Below are positions 17,255 to 26,331 of a DNA stretch of 64,000 bases, piece after piece (position 1 is the stretch's first letter; each line of letters starts with the position of its first letter). The position numbers were made by a program, and so were the translations under genes. The stretch spans positions 1-64,000 of the forward strand of contig CAUJEM010000079.1 of assembly GCA_963169915.1 (NCBI GenBank), in the 5' to 3' direction. Below the pieces are notes generated by a model. It made no database searches. It was not told the origin of the DNA and was given only the letters and a program-made list of their open reading frames with translations. Origin of the DNA: Myxococcota bacterium (GTDB lineage Bacteria > Myxococcota_A > Polyangia > Polyangiales > Polyangiaceae).

Positions 17255-17282
17255 CGCGGACGCGTGGGCGGCGGCCCGGGCT

Positions 17283-18026
17283 TCAGGCCTTGGCCTGCGC
17301 GGCGACGGCCGCCGCCTTGGCGCTGGCGGCCTCCGGATCTCCCAGGTAGCGGTGGCCGAGCGGACGGAGCTCTTCGGTGAGCTCGTAGACGAGCGGGATG
17401 CCCGTGGGGATGTTCAGCTCCACGATGGCCTCGTCCGAGATGCCGTCGAGGTGCTTGATGAGCGCTCGGAGGCTGTTGCCGTGCGCGGTGATGAGCACGC
17501 GCTGCCCGGCGCGGATGGCCGGCGCGATCTCCTCGTTCCAGAGCGGTAAGAACCGCTGCACGGTGTCCTTCAGGCACTCGCTCACGGGGAGCTGCGAGGG
17601 CTCGAGGCCCGCGTAGCGGCGATCGCGCGAGGGGTGCCCTGGGTCATCAATGGGCAGCGCCGGCGGCGGCAAATCATAGCTGCGCCGCCAGCGCAGCACC
17701 TGCGCGTCACCGTGCTTGGCGGCGGTCTCCGCCTTGTTCAACCCCTGCAGGGCGCCGTAGTGGCGCTCGTTCGCGCGCCAGCGCTTGTGCACGGGGATCC
17801 AGAGCTGGTCCAGCTCCTCGAGCGCCAGGTTCAGCGTGTGGATGGCGCGCCGCAAGACGGAGGTGTAGGCCACGTCGAACTCGAAGCCGGCCTCCGCGAG
17901 CAGCCGCCCGGCGGTGCGCGCCTCCTCCACACCGCGCGCGCTGAGCGGGACGTCGACCCAGCCGGTGAAGCGGTTCTCTTGGTTCCACTGGCTCTCGCCG
18001 TGACGCAGTAAGACGAGCTTCGGCAT
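17283..18026 (-). CDS. gpmA: 2,3-bisphosphoglycerate-dependent phosphoglycerate mutase
   Basis: The protein is 247 aa, as expected. [12 protein letters not shown] carries the phospho-accepting His9. [42 protein letters not shown] and [15 protein letters not shown] (second catalytic His) are all GpmA hallmarks. It interconverts 3- and 2-phosphoglycerate in glycolysis. The C-terminus carries a short Ala/Lys-rich extension. The ATG at 18026 lies only 7 bp after a -10 box and lacks a Shine-Dalgarno sequence, so a leaderless message is predicted. Confidence 0.96.
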   Translation of the reverse strand: MPKLVLLRHGESQWNQENRFTGWVDVPLSARGVEEARTAGRLLAEAGFEFDVAYTSVLRRAIHTLNLALEELDQLWIPVHKRWRANERHYGALQGLNKAETAAKHGDAQVLRWRRSYDLPPPALPIDDPGHPSRDRRYAGLEPSQLPVSECLKDTVQRFLPLWNEEIAPAIRAGQRVLITAHGNSLRALIKHLDGISDEAIVELNIPTGIPLVYELTEELRPLGHRYLGDPEAASAKAAAVAAQAKA

Positions 18027-18033
18027 GGGGGGG

Positions 18034-18061
18034 ACAGTATTGGACCGCGTGGGCACTGCAA
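18034..18061 (-). promoter_or_regulatory. Putative leaderless promoter of gpmA
   Basis: On the minus strand, TTGCAG (18061-18056), a 16-bp spacer and TACTGT (18039-18034) are followed by seven C residues and the ATG. Initiation would fall at or next to the start codon. Confidence 0.5.
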
Positions 18062-18099
18062 GCCCTCGGAGCTTGCGGGCCTCGGCCACGGCCCTGCGC

Positions 18100-18537
18100 T
18101 CAAGGCCCCTTGCCCAGAAGCGTCGGGAGCAGGCCGAGCCCCACGAACAAGAGGGTGACGGCGAAATAGAGCAGCGACAGCGCGCCCGTGATGATCCCGA
18201 TGACCGCGAGCGAGCTGCGCGCGTAGCGCTCCGGCTCGGCCCTGGTCCGCTGCAGCGAGGCGACCCCGAGCACCACCGCCACGACCCCGGTCACGATCCC
18301 GAGCAGGCTACAGCAGAAGGTGAGCATGAGGCCGGAGACGCCGACGATCGCCGAGTACTGACCGTAAGGCTCCTGAGCCAGGCCACTGACCGCGGGCGCG
18401 CCGCCGCGCTGCCCGTAGTCCGCGGCCACGCCGGGAGGCAGCCCGACCCCATAGCCGCCCGGCGGGCCGCTGACGTCGCCAGGGGTCCGCCAGCCACGGG
18501 CTCCGCCAGGTGGGACACCAGGCGGCGGCGCGCTCAT
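18100..18537 (-). CDS. Small membrane protein, DUF4190-like
   Basis: The protein is 145 aa. A Pro/Gly-rich cytoplasmic N-terminus (residues ~1-58) is followed by two hydrophobic segments, ~65-92 and ~110-138. Between them is a short basic loop ([13 protein letters not shown]) and then [14 protein letters not shown], as in DUF4190 proteins. The start is the ATG beginning MSAPPPG. Upstream in-frame residues are low-complexity and overlap the divergent promoter region. It lies 73 bp upstream of gpmA on the same strand. Function unknown. Confidence 0.7.
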   Translation of the reverse strand: MSAPPPGVPPGGARGWRTPGDVSGPPGGYGVGLPPGVAADYGQRGGAPAVSGLAQEPYGQYSAIVGVSGLMLTFCCSLLGIVTGVVAVVLGVASLQRTRAEPERYARSSLAVIGIITGALSLLYFAVTLLFVGLGLLPTLLGKGP

Positions 18538-18632
18538 GAGCCGAGCGCCGCAGGCGAGAGGTGAAGCGCGGCCATCACGGCTGCCACTATACGGCAATCC
18601 TCCGAAGCGCTGGAGCTTCGGAGCACAGCCGC

Positions 18633-18638
18633 TAGACT
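18633..18638 (+). promoter_or_regulatory. Putative -10 box of the phosphatase gene
   Basis: TAGACT is placed only 6 bp before the ATG at 18645, which predicts a leaderless transcript. The -35 region is not clear. Confidence 0.4.
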
Positions 18639-18644
18639 GCGGGG

Positions 18645-19955
18645 ATGCGCCCCCTCGCCCTCGCCCTCGCCGCCGCTCCACTGCTCGCCCTCGGCTGCAG
18701 CTCGAATTCGGACCCCGCGGGGAGCGGAGGGGCCGCCGGCCACGCCGGTCAGGCAGGCGCCGGAGGAGCCGCGGGCGGCGCGGAGGAGGACGGCGGCGCC
18801 GTCTGCGCCGCGAGCGGGATCAGCAAGCGCCCCTGGGTGCAGCGCGTCGACGGCACCAGCGCGCTGATGCGCTGGGAGAGCTGCCGAGAGGGCACCAGCG
18901 GTGAGGTGACCTTCACCGCGCCGGGCGGCGCGAGCTCGACGGTGCAGGCCACCGAGAGCCCCTTCGTCATCGACAACCGCTACACCGCGCCGCTCAACCT
19001 CGACGCCCCCGCGGACGAGCCCGGGACCTACTACATGAAGGAGGCGCGGCTCACCGGGCTCACGCCAGGCGTCTGCTACACCTACGCGCTCACCGCGGAC
19101 GCCAGCGCCACTGGGCGCTTCTGCACCTCCCCCCCGAGCGGCACCCCCTTCCACTTCCAGGCCATCGGCGACACCAACCCGGGGCTGGCCAAGGCACCCC
19201 AGGCGCTGCTGGAGATCACCAAGAGCGAGCCCTCGGACTTTCTGCTGCACGCGGGAGACTTGCAATACTACGCGTCCGGCATGGACACCTGGGCCTATTG
19301 GTTCCGGGAGCTGGCGCCCATGCTCTCGCGCGGGGCCTTCCTGCCGTGTATCGGCAACCACGAGTACGAAAAACCGGACGAGTACGAGCAGTACTACCAC
19401 CGCCTCTTCGGCAACGCGGGCTTCGACGGGACGGACGCCTACTACCGCTTCGAGCACGGCGGCGTCTACTTCTTCGCGCTCGACACCGAGCAGGGCATCG
19501 CGGAGAACTCCCCGCAGCACCAGTGGGTCACCCAGCAGCTCGCGGACGCCAAGGGCCGGCCCGGCTTCCGCTTCTCGGTGGTGTTCTTCCACAAACCGTT
19601 CCTCACCTGCGGCGACACCGGCCAGAACGACGCCGCACGGAACTTGCTGACGCCGGCCTTCGAGGCCAACGACGTGCGGCTCGTCATCCAGGGCCACATG
19701 CACGGCTACGAGCGCTTCGTGGTGCCCATGACCAGCGCCCCGAGCAAGACCATCACCTACGTGACCGCGGGGGGTGGCGGCGGCTCGCTCGGTAACATCG
19801 ACGAGAACATCGCGCGGGCGGAGTGCGCGCTGCGGGCGAAGCGCGCCAAGAGCTACAACATCGTGCTGTTCGAGGTCACGGCCAGCGGCATCAACGGCAA
19901 GGCCGTCGACCGCAAGGGCGAGGTCATCGACAGCTTCACCCAGGCCCTCGACTGA
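18645..19955 (+). CDS. Purple-acid-phosphatase-like metallophosphoesterase lipoprotein
   Basis: The protein is 436 aa with lipobox LALGC (Cys18), then a Gly/Ala linker. An N-terminal Fn3-like domain (residues ~60-160) typical of purple acid phosphatases precedes the catalytic domain. Metal-ligand motifs are in order: AIGDTN, LLHAGDLQYY, IGNHEYEKP, VVFFHKPF and GHMHGYERF. The enzyme probably hydrolyses phosphate monoesters outside the inner membrane. Motif I reads GDTN where many relatives have GDxG. Monocistronic and convergent with the FecCD operon. Confidence 0.88.
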   Translation: MRPLALALAAAPLLALGCSSNSDPAGSGGAAGHAGQAGAGGAAGGAEEDGGAVCAASGISKRPWVQRVDGTSALMRWESCREGTSGEVTFTAPGGASSTVQATESPFVIDNRYTAPLNLDAPADEPGTYYMKEARLTGLTPGVCYTYALTADASATGRFCTSPPSGTPFHFQAIGDTNPGLAKAPQALLEITKSEPSDFLLHAGDLQYYASGMDTWAYWFRELAPMLSRGAFLPCIGNHEYEKPDEYEQYYHRLFGNAGFDGTDAYYRFEHGGVYFFALDTEQGIAENSPQHQWVTQQLADAKGRPGFRFSVVFFHKPFLTCGDTGQNDAARNLLTPAFEANDVRLVIQGHMHGYERFVVPMTSAPSKTITYVTAGGGGGSLGNIDENIARAECALRAKRAKSYNIVLFEVTASGINGKAVDRKGEVIDSFTQALD

Positions 19956-19982
19956 GCAGCCCACGCACGGCGCTCCTCACGC

Positions 19983-20939
19983 TCAGCGTCGACGCCGCAC
20001 GATGAGCGCGACGAGCGCCGGCGCGCCCAGCGCCGCCGTGATCACGCCCACCGGCAGCTCACGCCCCGGGAGCGCCAAGCGCGCCAGCAGATCACACCCG
20101 ACGAGGAAGCTGGCCCCCGCCAGCGCGGACGCCGGGAGCAAGAGCCGCGGCGCGCCGCCGAAGCCGAGGCGCACCGCGTTCGGTACGAGCAGCCCCACGA
20201 AGGCGATGGGGCCGCACCACGCCACGGCTGCCGCCACGCCGAGCGCCGCGCCCCCGAGCACCAGGACGCGCACGCGGCTCACCGCCACGCCCTGCGAGCT
20301 GGCGCGCTCTTCGCCGAGCAGCAGCGCCGTGAGCGGGCGGGCGTGCGCGAGCTGCACCGCGGCGCTGAGCGCCACCAGCGGCGCGAGCAGCAGCACGCCC
20401 TCGAAGCCCACCTGCGGCAGCCGCCCGAGCGACCAGCGCGCCGCGGCGGCCAGGGCGCCCTCGTCCGCCGCCGCCTGCAGGCCCGTGGTGAGCGCGCTGA
20501 CCGCGAGCGTCACGGCGATCCCGACGAGCAGCACGTCGTCGTCGCGCAGGCGCCCCCGCGCGGCCGCCGCGCCCGTGAGCGCGCTGGCGAGCGCCGCGCC
20601 CAGGAAGGCGAAGCCCACGAGCCCCCAAGGGTGCTCCTGCCCCACGCCGAACGCGAAGGCGCTCAGCGCGCCGAGCGCGGCGCCGGCGGTCGTGCCCGCG
20701 GTGCTGGGCGTGGCGAGCGGGTTGCGGAAGATGGTCTGGAAGCTTGCGCCCGCGAGCGCCAAGGTGCAGCCCACGAGCGCGCCCACCAGCACGCGCGGCA
20801 GACGGAGCTGGACGAGTACGAAGTCCCCGGCGTCCCCGGCAGGCAAGCCTCCGGCGAAGGGCGCCAGCGCGAGGCTCACGGCGAGCAGCAGCCCGAGCAG
20901 GCCGAGCCGCGCCGTCACGGCAGGCGCTCCAGGGCCCAC
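19983..20939 (-). CDS. FecCD-family ABC permease (siderophore/heme/B12 type)
   Basis: The protein is 318 aa with about ten hydrophobic segments. FecCD hallmarks are LRLPRVLVGALVGCTLALAG, FQTIFRNPLATPSTAG and the cytoplasmic coupling segment around FVGLLVPNAVRL. The usual VPHxxR of this family is VPNAVR here. It forms the membrane channel of a type II importer. It overlaps the ATPase gene upstream by 25 bp. No periplasmic binding protein gene lies nearby, so the substrate cannot be assigned. Confidence 0.88.
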   Translation of the reverse strand: MGPGAPAVTARLGLLGLLLAVSLALAPFAGGLPAGDAGDFVLVQLRLPRVLVGALVGCTLALAGASFQTIFRNPLATPSTAGTTAGAALGALSAFAFGVGQEHPWGLVGFAFLGAALASALTGAAAARGRLRDDDVLLVGIAVTLAVSALTTGLQAAADEGALAAAARWSLGRLPQVGFEGVLLLAPLVALSAAVQLAHARPLTALLLGEERASSQGVAVSRVRVLVLGGAALGVAAAVAWCGPIAFVGLLVPNAVRLGFGGAPRLLLPASALAGASFLVGCDLLARLALPGRELPVGVITAALGAPALVALIVRRRR

Positions 20940-21709
20940 AGGGGGCGCCCGCCCGCGCGCACGAGCGACTCCACCCTGACGCCGTAGAGCAGCCCCAGGT
21001 GCTGCCCGAGCGCAGGGTCGGTGAGCGGCAGATCGAACTGGAGGCGCCCCGCCTGCAGACCGCAGACGCGCGTCGGCGCATCGGAAAAATGCAGCAAGCT
21101 CGGGTCGTGGGTGACGCTCAGGATGGCGAGCCCCTCGCGCACCAGCTCGCCGAAGAGCGCATAGAGCTCGAGCTGCTGCGCTGGGTCCAGGTGGTTGGCG
21201 GCCTCGTCCACGAGCAGCAGCGGCGCTTGCTGCGCCAGCAGGCTCGCCACCAGCACGCGCTGACGCTCGCCCCCCGAGAGCTGCTCGAAGCGGCGCTGCG
21301 CGAGCGGAGCCACGCCGACACGCTCGAGCGCGCGGAGCGCCTCGCGCCGCAGCGCCTCCTTGCCCTCCGCGAAGCGGAAGCGCCCCGTTTCCACGACCTC
21401 CACGGCCGTGAGCCCCTCCACGCTCGGCGGGTGCTGCGGGAGCCAGGCGACACGGGCGGCGCGCGCACGCGCACCGAGCGCCGCTAGGGGACTCCCCCCG
21501 AGCGTCACCTCGCCTCCTTGCAGGGGCACGCGGCCCGTGAGCGCGCCGAGCAGCGTGCTCTTGCCGCTACCGTTGCACCCCACGAGCGCACACAGCTCAC
21601 CAGCGCGCAGCTCGAGCGACACCCCGCAGAGCACCTGCTGCCCGCCGAGGCGCGCGCTCAGCGCACGCGCGTGCGCAGCGAGCGCCGAGGGCCGTGCCGG
21701 GGTGGACAT
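20915..21709 (-). CDS. ABC importer ATPase (FepC/BtuD-like)
   Basis: The protein is 264 aa. Walker A is GCNGSGKST, with Cys where many relatives have Pro. LPQHPPSVEGLTAVEVVETGR is FepC-like around the Q-loop. The LSGGERQRV signature, Walker B LLLVDEAANHLD and switch VTHDPS follow. The start MSTPARP was chosen over an in-frame ATG 13 codons upstream because it has a better spaced purine-rich site and sits inside the inverted repeat at 21712-21744. Pairs with the FecCD permease. Confidence 0.88.
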   Translation of the reverse strand: MSTPARPSALAAHARALSARLGGQQVLCGVSLELRAGELCALVGCNGSGKSTLLGALTGRVPLQGGEVTLGGSPLAALGARARAARVAWLPQHPPSVEGLTAVEVVETGRFRFAEGKEALRREALRALERVGVAPLAQRRFEQLSGGERQRVLVASLLAQQAPLLLVDEAANHLDPAQQLELYALFGELVREGLAILSVTHDPSLLHFSDAPTRVCGLQAGRLQFDLPLTDPALGQHLGLLYGVRVESLVRAGGRPLWALERLP

Positions 21710-21711
21710 GT

Positions 21712-21744
21712 CGCCCTGCTCATCACCCGAAGACGCGCAGGGCG
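21712..21744. promoter_or_regulatory. Inverted repeat upstream of the FecCD-type operon
   Basis: Arms CGCCCTGC (21712-21719) and GCAGGGCG (21737-21744) with a 17-bp loop end 3 bp from the ATPase start codon. They could form an RNA hairpin hiding the ribosome-binding site, or a protein operator. No known riboswitch signature was recognised. Confidence 0.35.
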
Positions 21745-21775
21745 TCAACGCTGGCCGCGCCGAGGAGCGCGCGCC

Positions 21776-23191
21776 TCAGTCCACGGTCACGCTCGTGACG
21801 TAGACCGTGGTCGTGACCGGCGGAGGGATGAGCCCCCCCGTACACGTCCCCGGGCCGAGGCCAGCGAACAGCGCGTAGCCGATCTCCGCGCTCTGCTCCT
21901 CAGCGAGAGGCACGTCGAAGGTCCTCCAGCCCGTCGTCCAGATCCGAGCCGCTCCCTCCACACGCCAAGACGTGAACGCGCCGCTCTCGAGCGCGACCGA
22001 CGTACGGCGCGGGCGCCCCCCCGGCACCGCGAGCTCGAGCCCCAGCGGGCTCGGGGCCCACGTGGGCGCGGGCTGGGGATCCCCCTCGTCCGGGAGCGTG
22101 ATCTCCACACGGTAGCGCACGTGCAGCACATCACCGCTTCGCTGCAGCCGCGCCGCGAGGCCGGCGGGCGAGCCCGCGCCGCACGCGCCGCTCTCGAAGC
22201 TGCCTATCTTGGCGCAGCTAGCGCCCGGCTCACACGCCGCATCTCCCGGGGCGAGCCAGCGCACCCTGCCCCACTGGCCGTAGTCGATGGCATCGGCGCC
22301 GTAGTCGATCCGCGGCTGCGGCGGCCCGACCCAGAGGAGCTGGGCTGGCGCCACCAGCGCCGCAGCCGCGTGCCCTGCGAGATCTGGAGTCCCCGCCGCG
22401 ACCTCGACGGAGAAGGACACGCCGCCGTCCGACCAGCGACGCCAGCGCCCCTCGGCCGCGAGCGCGCCGGCCCACGCGGAGGGCGACGCGGGCTCCGGGG
22501 TCAGCTCCCAGCCTAGCTCCGGGAGCCCCTGGGCGTCTCCCAGCGGCACGACCCCCAGGCGGCTCTCCCACGCCGCGGGCTGGACGCCCTCGGCGGCTAC
22601 GACGACGAGGGGATCCCACGGCAACAAGGCGTCCCCCGGGCCGACAGAGGACGTCAGCCGCACTTGCAGCTCAGGCGCCGTGGCGTCCGGGGTGAGGTTC
22701 CCGTCAGCCTCTACGGCACCGCTGGACACCACGTCGCCCATCAAGAGCTCCTCCGTACCCAGGGCGCTCAGCGCCCCGCTGAGCCTCCCGCTGGCCGCGC
22801 GCTGTAACGTGAGCGTTGCCCAGGTATCCGTGGCCCCAGCGCCGCCAGCGACGACGACCGCCCCGGAGAGCGTCATCGCGGACCTGCTCAGCGTCACTGC
22901 GAGCGCTGACGCTTGCCCGAAGCGCGGCGTCACGACCGCCTGGTAGCCCTCACCCTGCCGCCGTAGGTCGAGGCGTAGCCGGACACCCTCGCTGGGCGAG
23001 GCGATGCCGGGGTTGTTCGGATCCTGCTGCCGCACCCCGCTGAGCACCACGTCGTAAGAGCCGCTCAGAGCCCCTGATCCTCCAGCCCCACCTGTGCCAC
23101 CTGTGTCAGCGTCCGACGCCGCGCCACCGCAGCCCGACGCGAGGATGGGGGCTGAGACGGCGACGACGACGACGAGAGAACGGCACGGCAT
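21776..23191 (-). CDS. Large predicted lipoprotein, beta-rich, unknown function
   Basis: The protein is 471 aa. Lipobox ILASGC gives Cys21 after a hydrophobic signal. A short Gly/Thr/Ser linker follows, then beta-strand-rich sequence without a recognised catalytic motif. A Cys pair (ACEPGASC) lies near the centre and GTCTGG near the end. The residues after the linker (SGSYDVVLSG) resemble the first strand of lipocalin-like or META-like domains. The start was placed at the signal peptide. Separated by 49 bp from the next minus-strand gene. Only an envelope location is supported. Confidence 0.7.
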   Translation of the reverse strand: MPCRSLVVVVAVSAPILASGCGGAASDADTGGTGGAGGSGALSGSYDVVLSGVRQQDPNNPGIASPSEGVRLRLDLRRQGEGYQAVVTPRFGQASALAVTLSRSAMTLSGAVVVAGGAGATDTWATLTLQRAASGRLSGALSALGTEELLMGDVVSSGAVEADGNLTPDATAPELQVRLTSSVGPGDALLPWDPLVVVAAEGVQPAAWESRLGVVPLGDAQGLPELGWELTPEPASPSAWAGALAAEGRWRRWSDGGVSFSVEVAAGTPDLAGHAAAALVAPAQLLWVGPPQPRIDYGADAIDYGQWGRVRWLAPGDAACEPGASCAKIGSFESGACGAGSPAGLAARLQRSGDVLHVRYRVEITLPDEGDPQPAPTWAPSPLGLELAVPGGRPRRTSVALESGAFTSWRVEGAARIWTTGWRTFDVPLAEEQSAEIGYALFAGLGPGTCTGGLIPPPVTTTVYVTSVTVD

Positions 23192-23240
23192 GGTCGCCGA
23201 AACTGCAAGAAGCGTTCCCCGCCCTACACGGCGCCCCAGC

Positions 23241-23816
23241 TCAGGGCTCCGGCACGGGAGCCGGTGGGGCGACGCTGAAGGCGCCCTGATCCACGGCCAC
23301 CTTCGAGGGATCCTCCTTGGACACCGCCACGACGAGCCAAGCGCCAGGCTGCACGCGCGGCAGCCAGTGGCCCTCGATGGCCTGGGTGAGCTTGGCGCTG
23401 TAGGCGGCACCGCCCTGGGGATAGACCTTCACGGTCAGCTCCAAGCAGCGCTCACGCTTGGCGGTGATCCAGCAGTTGCCCTCCTCCATGCGGTCCACCC
23501 GCGCGGTGGTGGGGACGCCGCGCGCGATGAGCTCCTCCGTGCGATGCTCGAGCACGAGCGACGCCCCGAGGGCGCCGAACATCAGCACTGGGAGGCCGAT
23601 GCCCAGCGCCAGCTTGAGCCGTGAGTCCCGCTGCGGGTTACCCAAGATCCCCAGCGCGGTCCGGAGATCCCGCTCCGCTCGCGCGCGCTGCTCGTCCGAG
23701 CTGGCGGCGGCGTGGCGCGCCACGATGCGCTCCAGCGTGGGCGCGGCCTTGGGGGCGTAGCGCAGCGCGCGCTCGAGCTGCGCCTGCAGCTCCGACGGCA
23801 ACGAGCTCGTGCTCAT
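23241..23816 (-). CDS. Single-pass membrane protein, DUF3592-like
   Basis: The protein is 191 aa. An N-terminal helical, charged cytoplasmic region (residues ~1-68) is followed by one transmembrane helix (LALGIGLPVLMFGALGASLV). An extracytoplasmic domain with TTARVDRMEEGNCW and a second Cys (RERCLEL) follows, resembling DUF3592. The two Cys residues may form a disulfide. The C-terminus is Pro/Ala-rich. The start follows a run of unrelated low-complexity frame. No function can be assigned. Confidence 0.65.
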   Translation of the reverse strand: MSTSSLPSELQAQLERALRYAPKAAPTLERIVARHAAASSDEQRARAERDLRTALGILGNPQRDSRLKLALGIGLPVLMFGALGASLVLEHRTEELIARGVPTTARVDRMEEGNCWITAKRERCLELTVKVYPQGGAAYSAKLTQAIEGHWLPRVQPGAWLVVAVSKEDPSKVAVDQGAFSVAPPAPVPEP

Positions 23817-23883
23817 GCTCCGGCTATAGCCGCCGTGAGCGCCGCTGACCACTCCCGCGCTCGTGTGGGCGGCCGCGAGCCGC

Positions 23884-24651
23884 TCAGCGTGGGGCCATGC
23901 GCAGCGCGCCGTCCAAGCGGATGGTCTCACCGTTGAGCATCTGGTTTTCCACGATGTGCCCCGCCAGCGCCGCATACTCCGCCGGGATCCCCAGCCGGGA
24001 CGGGAAGGGCACCCCCGCGGCGAGCGCGGCGCGCGCCTCCTCCGGCAACATCTGGAGGATGGGCGTGTCGAAGACGCCCGGCGCGATGGTGTTGATACGG
24101 ACGCCGAGCTTCGCCAGCTCCCGCGCGATGGGCAGCGTCATGCCTACGATGCCGCCCTTGGAGGCGCTGTACGCCGCCTGCCCGATCTGCCCATCGAAGG
24201 CCGCGATGGACGCCGTACACACGATGACGCCTCGCTCGCCGCTCTCTCCGGGTGCGTTGTGCTGCATGGCCTGGGCGCACAGCCGCACCATGTTGAACAT
24301 CCCGATGAGGTTGACGTTGATGGTGAGCGTGAACAGCTCCAGCGGGAAGGGGCCGCCCTTCCCTACCACCCGCCCGGCGGTGCCGATGCCAGCGCAGCCG
24401 ATGGCGATGTGCAAGCCGCCGAGCTGCTCGGTGGCGACGCGCACCGCCGCGCCGAGCTCCGCCTCGCTCGCCACGTCCGCAGCGGCGAAGCGCGCGCGCT
24501 CACCGAGCTCCACCGCCAGCTTGGCGCCCAGCTCCGCGTTCTTGTCCACGATCACCACGCGCGCACCGCGCTCCACGAAGGCGCGCGCCGTCGCCGCCCC
24601 GAGCCCGGATGCGCCGCCCGTGACGAGCGCTACCTTGCCTTCGATGTTCAC
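23884..24651 (-). CDS. SDR-family dehydrogenase, 3-hydroxyacyl-CoA dehydrogenase type (HSD17B10-like)
   Basis: The protein is 255 aa. The NAD-binding motif [11 protein letters not shown] is at residues ~11-21, with VIVDKN for NAD(H) preference. The substrate-loop region is [20 protein letters not shown], followed by the catalytic Ser and YSASKGG. Short insertions typical of type-10 17beta-HSD / 2-methyl-3-hydroxybutyryl-CoA dehydrogenases are present. The likely reaction is NAD-dependent oxidation of branched or short 3-hydroxyacyl-CoA, as in isoleucine or fatty-acid breakdown. It follows the YtxH-like gene by 14 bp and has AGGAG upstream. Confidence 0.88.
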   Translation of the reverse strand: MNIEGKVALVTGGASGLGAATARAFVERGARVVIVDKNAELGAKLAVELGERARFAAADVASEAELGAAVRVATEQLGGLHIAIGCAGIGTAGRVVGKGGPFPLELFTLTINVNLIGMFNMVRLCAQAMQHNAPGESGERGVIVCTASIAAFDGQIGQAAYSASKGGIVGMTLPIARELAKLGVRINTIAPGVFDTPILQMLPEEARAALAAGVPFPSRLGIPAEYAALAGHIVENQMLNGETIRLDGALRMAPR

Positions 24652-24665
24652 TCGCTGCTCCTCTG

Positions 24666-25019
24666 TTAGTTCGAGACGCGCTGGGCGCCGGCCGGCGGCG
24701 TGGCCACCGCCTCACCCTGGGCCTCGATGACGTCCAGGCCGCGGGGCCTGACACGGCGCACCGCCCGCTTCAAGCGCGCCTTGAGCTTGGCGCGCGTGAC
24801 GGCGCCGCTGTCCGGCGCCACGAGCAGCGTGACCCCCACCCCCAGGGCCGCGCCCGTCAGCAGGAGCGCCGCCGCGGGGACCACCCCGACCCCCACCACG
24901 CCCGCCGCCGCCCCCCCCACGCGCGTGGCGACCCGCGCCGCCTTGGCAACATCCGCCGAGTCGATCTTCGCGAGCCGTTGCAGCGCTAGCTTGGCAAGCT
25001 CGGTGGCGATGGGACCCAT
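24666..25019 (-). CDS. Small YtxH-like membrane protein
   Basis: The protein is 117 aa. A helical N-terminus ([13 protein letters not shown]) is followed by a Gly/Ala/Val-rich hydrophobic helix of ~30 residues (about 50-78). The segment [21 protein letters not shown] then matches the short motif of YtxH/stress-type membrane proteins. The Lys/Arg-rich tail is cytoplasmic. The start has AGGAG 7 nt upstream. A putative promoter (TTGCAG, 18-bp spacer, TAGGCT at 25066-25061) precedes it. It heads a two-gene unit with the SDR gene; the functional link is unclear. Confidence 0.72.
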   Translation of the reverse strand: MGPIATELAKLALQRLAKIDSADVAKAARVATRVGGAAAGVVGVGVVPAAALLLTGAALGVGVTLLVAPDSGAVTRAKLKARLKRAVRRVRPRGLDVIEAQGEAVATPPAGAQRVSN

Positions 25020-25128
25020 CTGATGCTCCTGGTCAGGGTGGCTCGGCGCTCTACGTGGATAGCCTAGCTTGCTCCTCGCCGCTCCTGCAAACTCCTGCGG
25101 CTCATGCGCGCTCTCCAACGCCTCCTGG

Positions 25129-25139
25129 CCCCCCCCCCC
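25129..25139. repeat. Eleven-base C homopolymer
   Basis: Eleven consecutive C residues lie in the intergenic region upstream of the DUF808 gene. Prone to slippage; could alter promoter spacing or be a neutral tract. Confidence 0.45.
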
Positions 25140-25252
25140 TCCACCGTCACGCTGCGTGCGCCGCGGCCGCGACGCACCGGCGCACGCCCGCGCTCACTCC
25201 GCGCGCGTGCGCTGCCGTGGACGTCGGCCCGTAGCGTGGCAGGGGGCGCGCC

Positions 25253-26206
25253 ATGAGCGGCCTGCTCGCGCTCCTGGACGACGTCGTGGCGCTCGCCAAG
25301 GTCGCCGCGGCCTCGCTCGACGACGTGGCGGCGCAAGCCACCAAGGCGGGGAGCAAGGCGGCGGGCGCGGTCATCGACGACGCCGCGGTGACGCCGAAGT
25401 ACGTCCACGGCTTCTCCGCGTCGCGTGAGCTCCCCATCGTGGTCAAGATCGCCAAGGGCTCGCTCTTCAACAAGCTCGTGGTGCTCTTGCCCTTGGCGCT
25501 GCTGCTGGCGTCCTACGCGCCCTGGGCCATCACCCCGCTGCTCATGCTGGGCGGCTCGTACCTGTGCTTCGAGGGCGCCGAGAAGCTCCACCACGCCCTC
25601 CACCACCCGCCCCCGGAGCGGGCCCAGCTCACCACCACGGACGACGGCGGCGTGGGGCTGGAGGAGGCGCGGGTCCGCGGCGCCATCAAGACGGACTTCA
25701 TCCTCTCGGCGGAGATCATGACCATCGCGCTGGCCGCGCTGCCGCCGGGCCAGGGGCTCGCCATGAAGGCCGCCACCCTCGCCGTCGTCGCCCTCGGGAT
25801 CACGGTGGCCGTGTACGGCGCCGTCGCGCTGCTGGTGAAGGCGGACGACGCCGGCCTGCTGCTCCACCAGCGCGGCGGCGCCCTGGCGGGGCTCGGCCGG
25901 GCCATCGTGACGCTGATGCCCCGGCTCATGAAGCTGCTCGGCCTGGTCGGGACGGCGGCCATGCTCTGGGTCGGCGGGCAGATCGTCCTGCATGGTGCGC
26001 ACGCGCTGGGACAGCACCAGCCTCACGCCGCCATCGAGGCGCTCGCCGCCGCGGTGGGGGCCTCGCTGCCGGCGGTCGCCGGCGCGAGCGCGTGGCTCAC
26101 GGGCGCGCTCGGCGCGGGGCTGTTCGGGGTCTTGTGGGGCGCTCTCATCCTGCTGCTGCTGACCCGCGGCCTCGGCCCGCTGTGGGCGCGCCTCCGCGCC
26201 CGCTGA
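25253..26206 (+). CDS. DUF808 family inner-membrane protein (YedI-like)
   Basis: The protein is 317 aa. The N-terminus LLALLDDVVALAKVAAASLDDVAAQ and the following AAGAVIDDAAVTPKYVHGF are diagnostic of the DUF808/YedI family. At least four membrane segments follow, with SYLCFEGAEKLHH, a family-conserved amphipathic piece, in the first half. A TAGCGT box at 25232-25237 may be its -10, and a purine tract precedes the ATG. The molecular function of this family is not established. Confidence 0.88.
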   Translation: MSGLLALLDDVVALAKVAAASLDDVAAQATKAGSKAAGAVIDDAAVTPKYVHGFSASRELPIVVKIAKGSLFNKLVVLLPLALLLASYAPWAITPLLMLGGSYLCFEGAEKLHHALHHPPPERAQLTTTDDGGVGLEEARVRGAIKTDFILSAEIMTIALAALPPGQGLAMKAATLAVVALGITVAVYGAVALLVKADDAGLLLHQRGGALAGLGRAIVTLMPRLMKLLGLVGTAAMLWVGGQIVLHGAHALGQHQPHAAIEALAAAVGASLPAVAGASAWLTGALGAGLFGVLWGALILLLLTRGLGPLWARLRAR

Positions 26207-26331
26207 GGCCGCCGCGCACCAGCGCGCGGGGGGAGCACGCTGCGGCGCCTGGCAGCGCGCGCTCCTCATGCCCTGCTAGGACCTAGCCTGTCACGCTGAC
26301 CTCGAGCTTCGTGGTAGCCTCGCGCGCAGGC

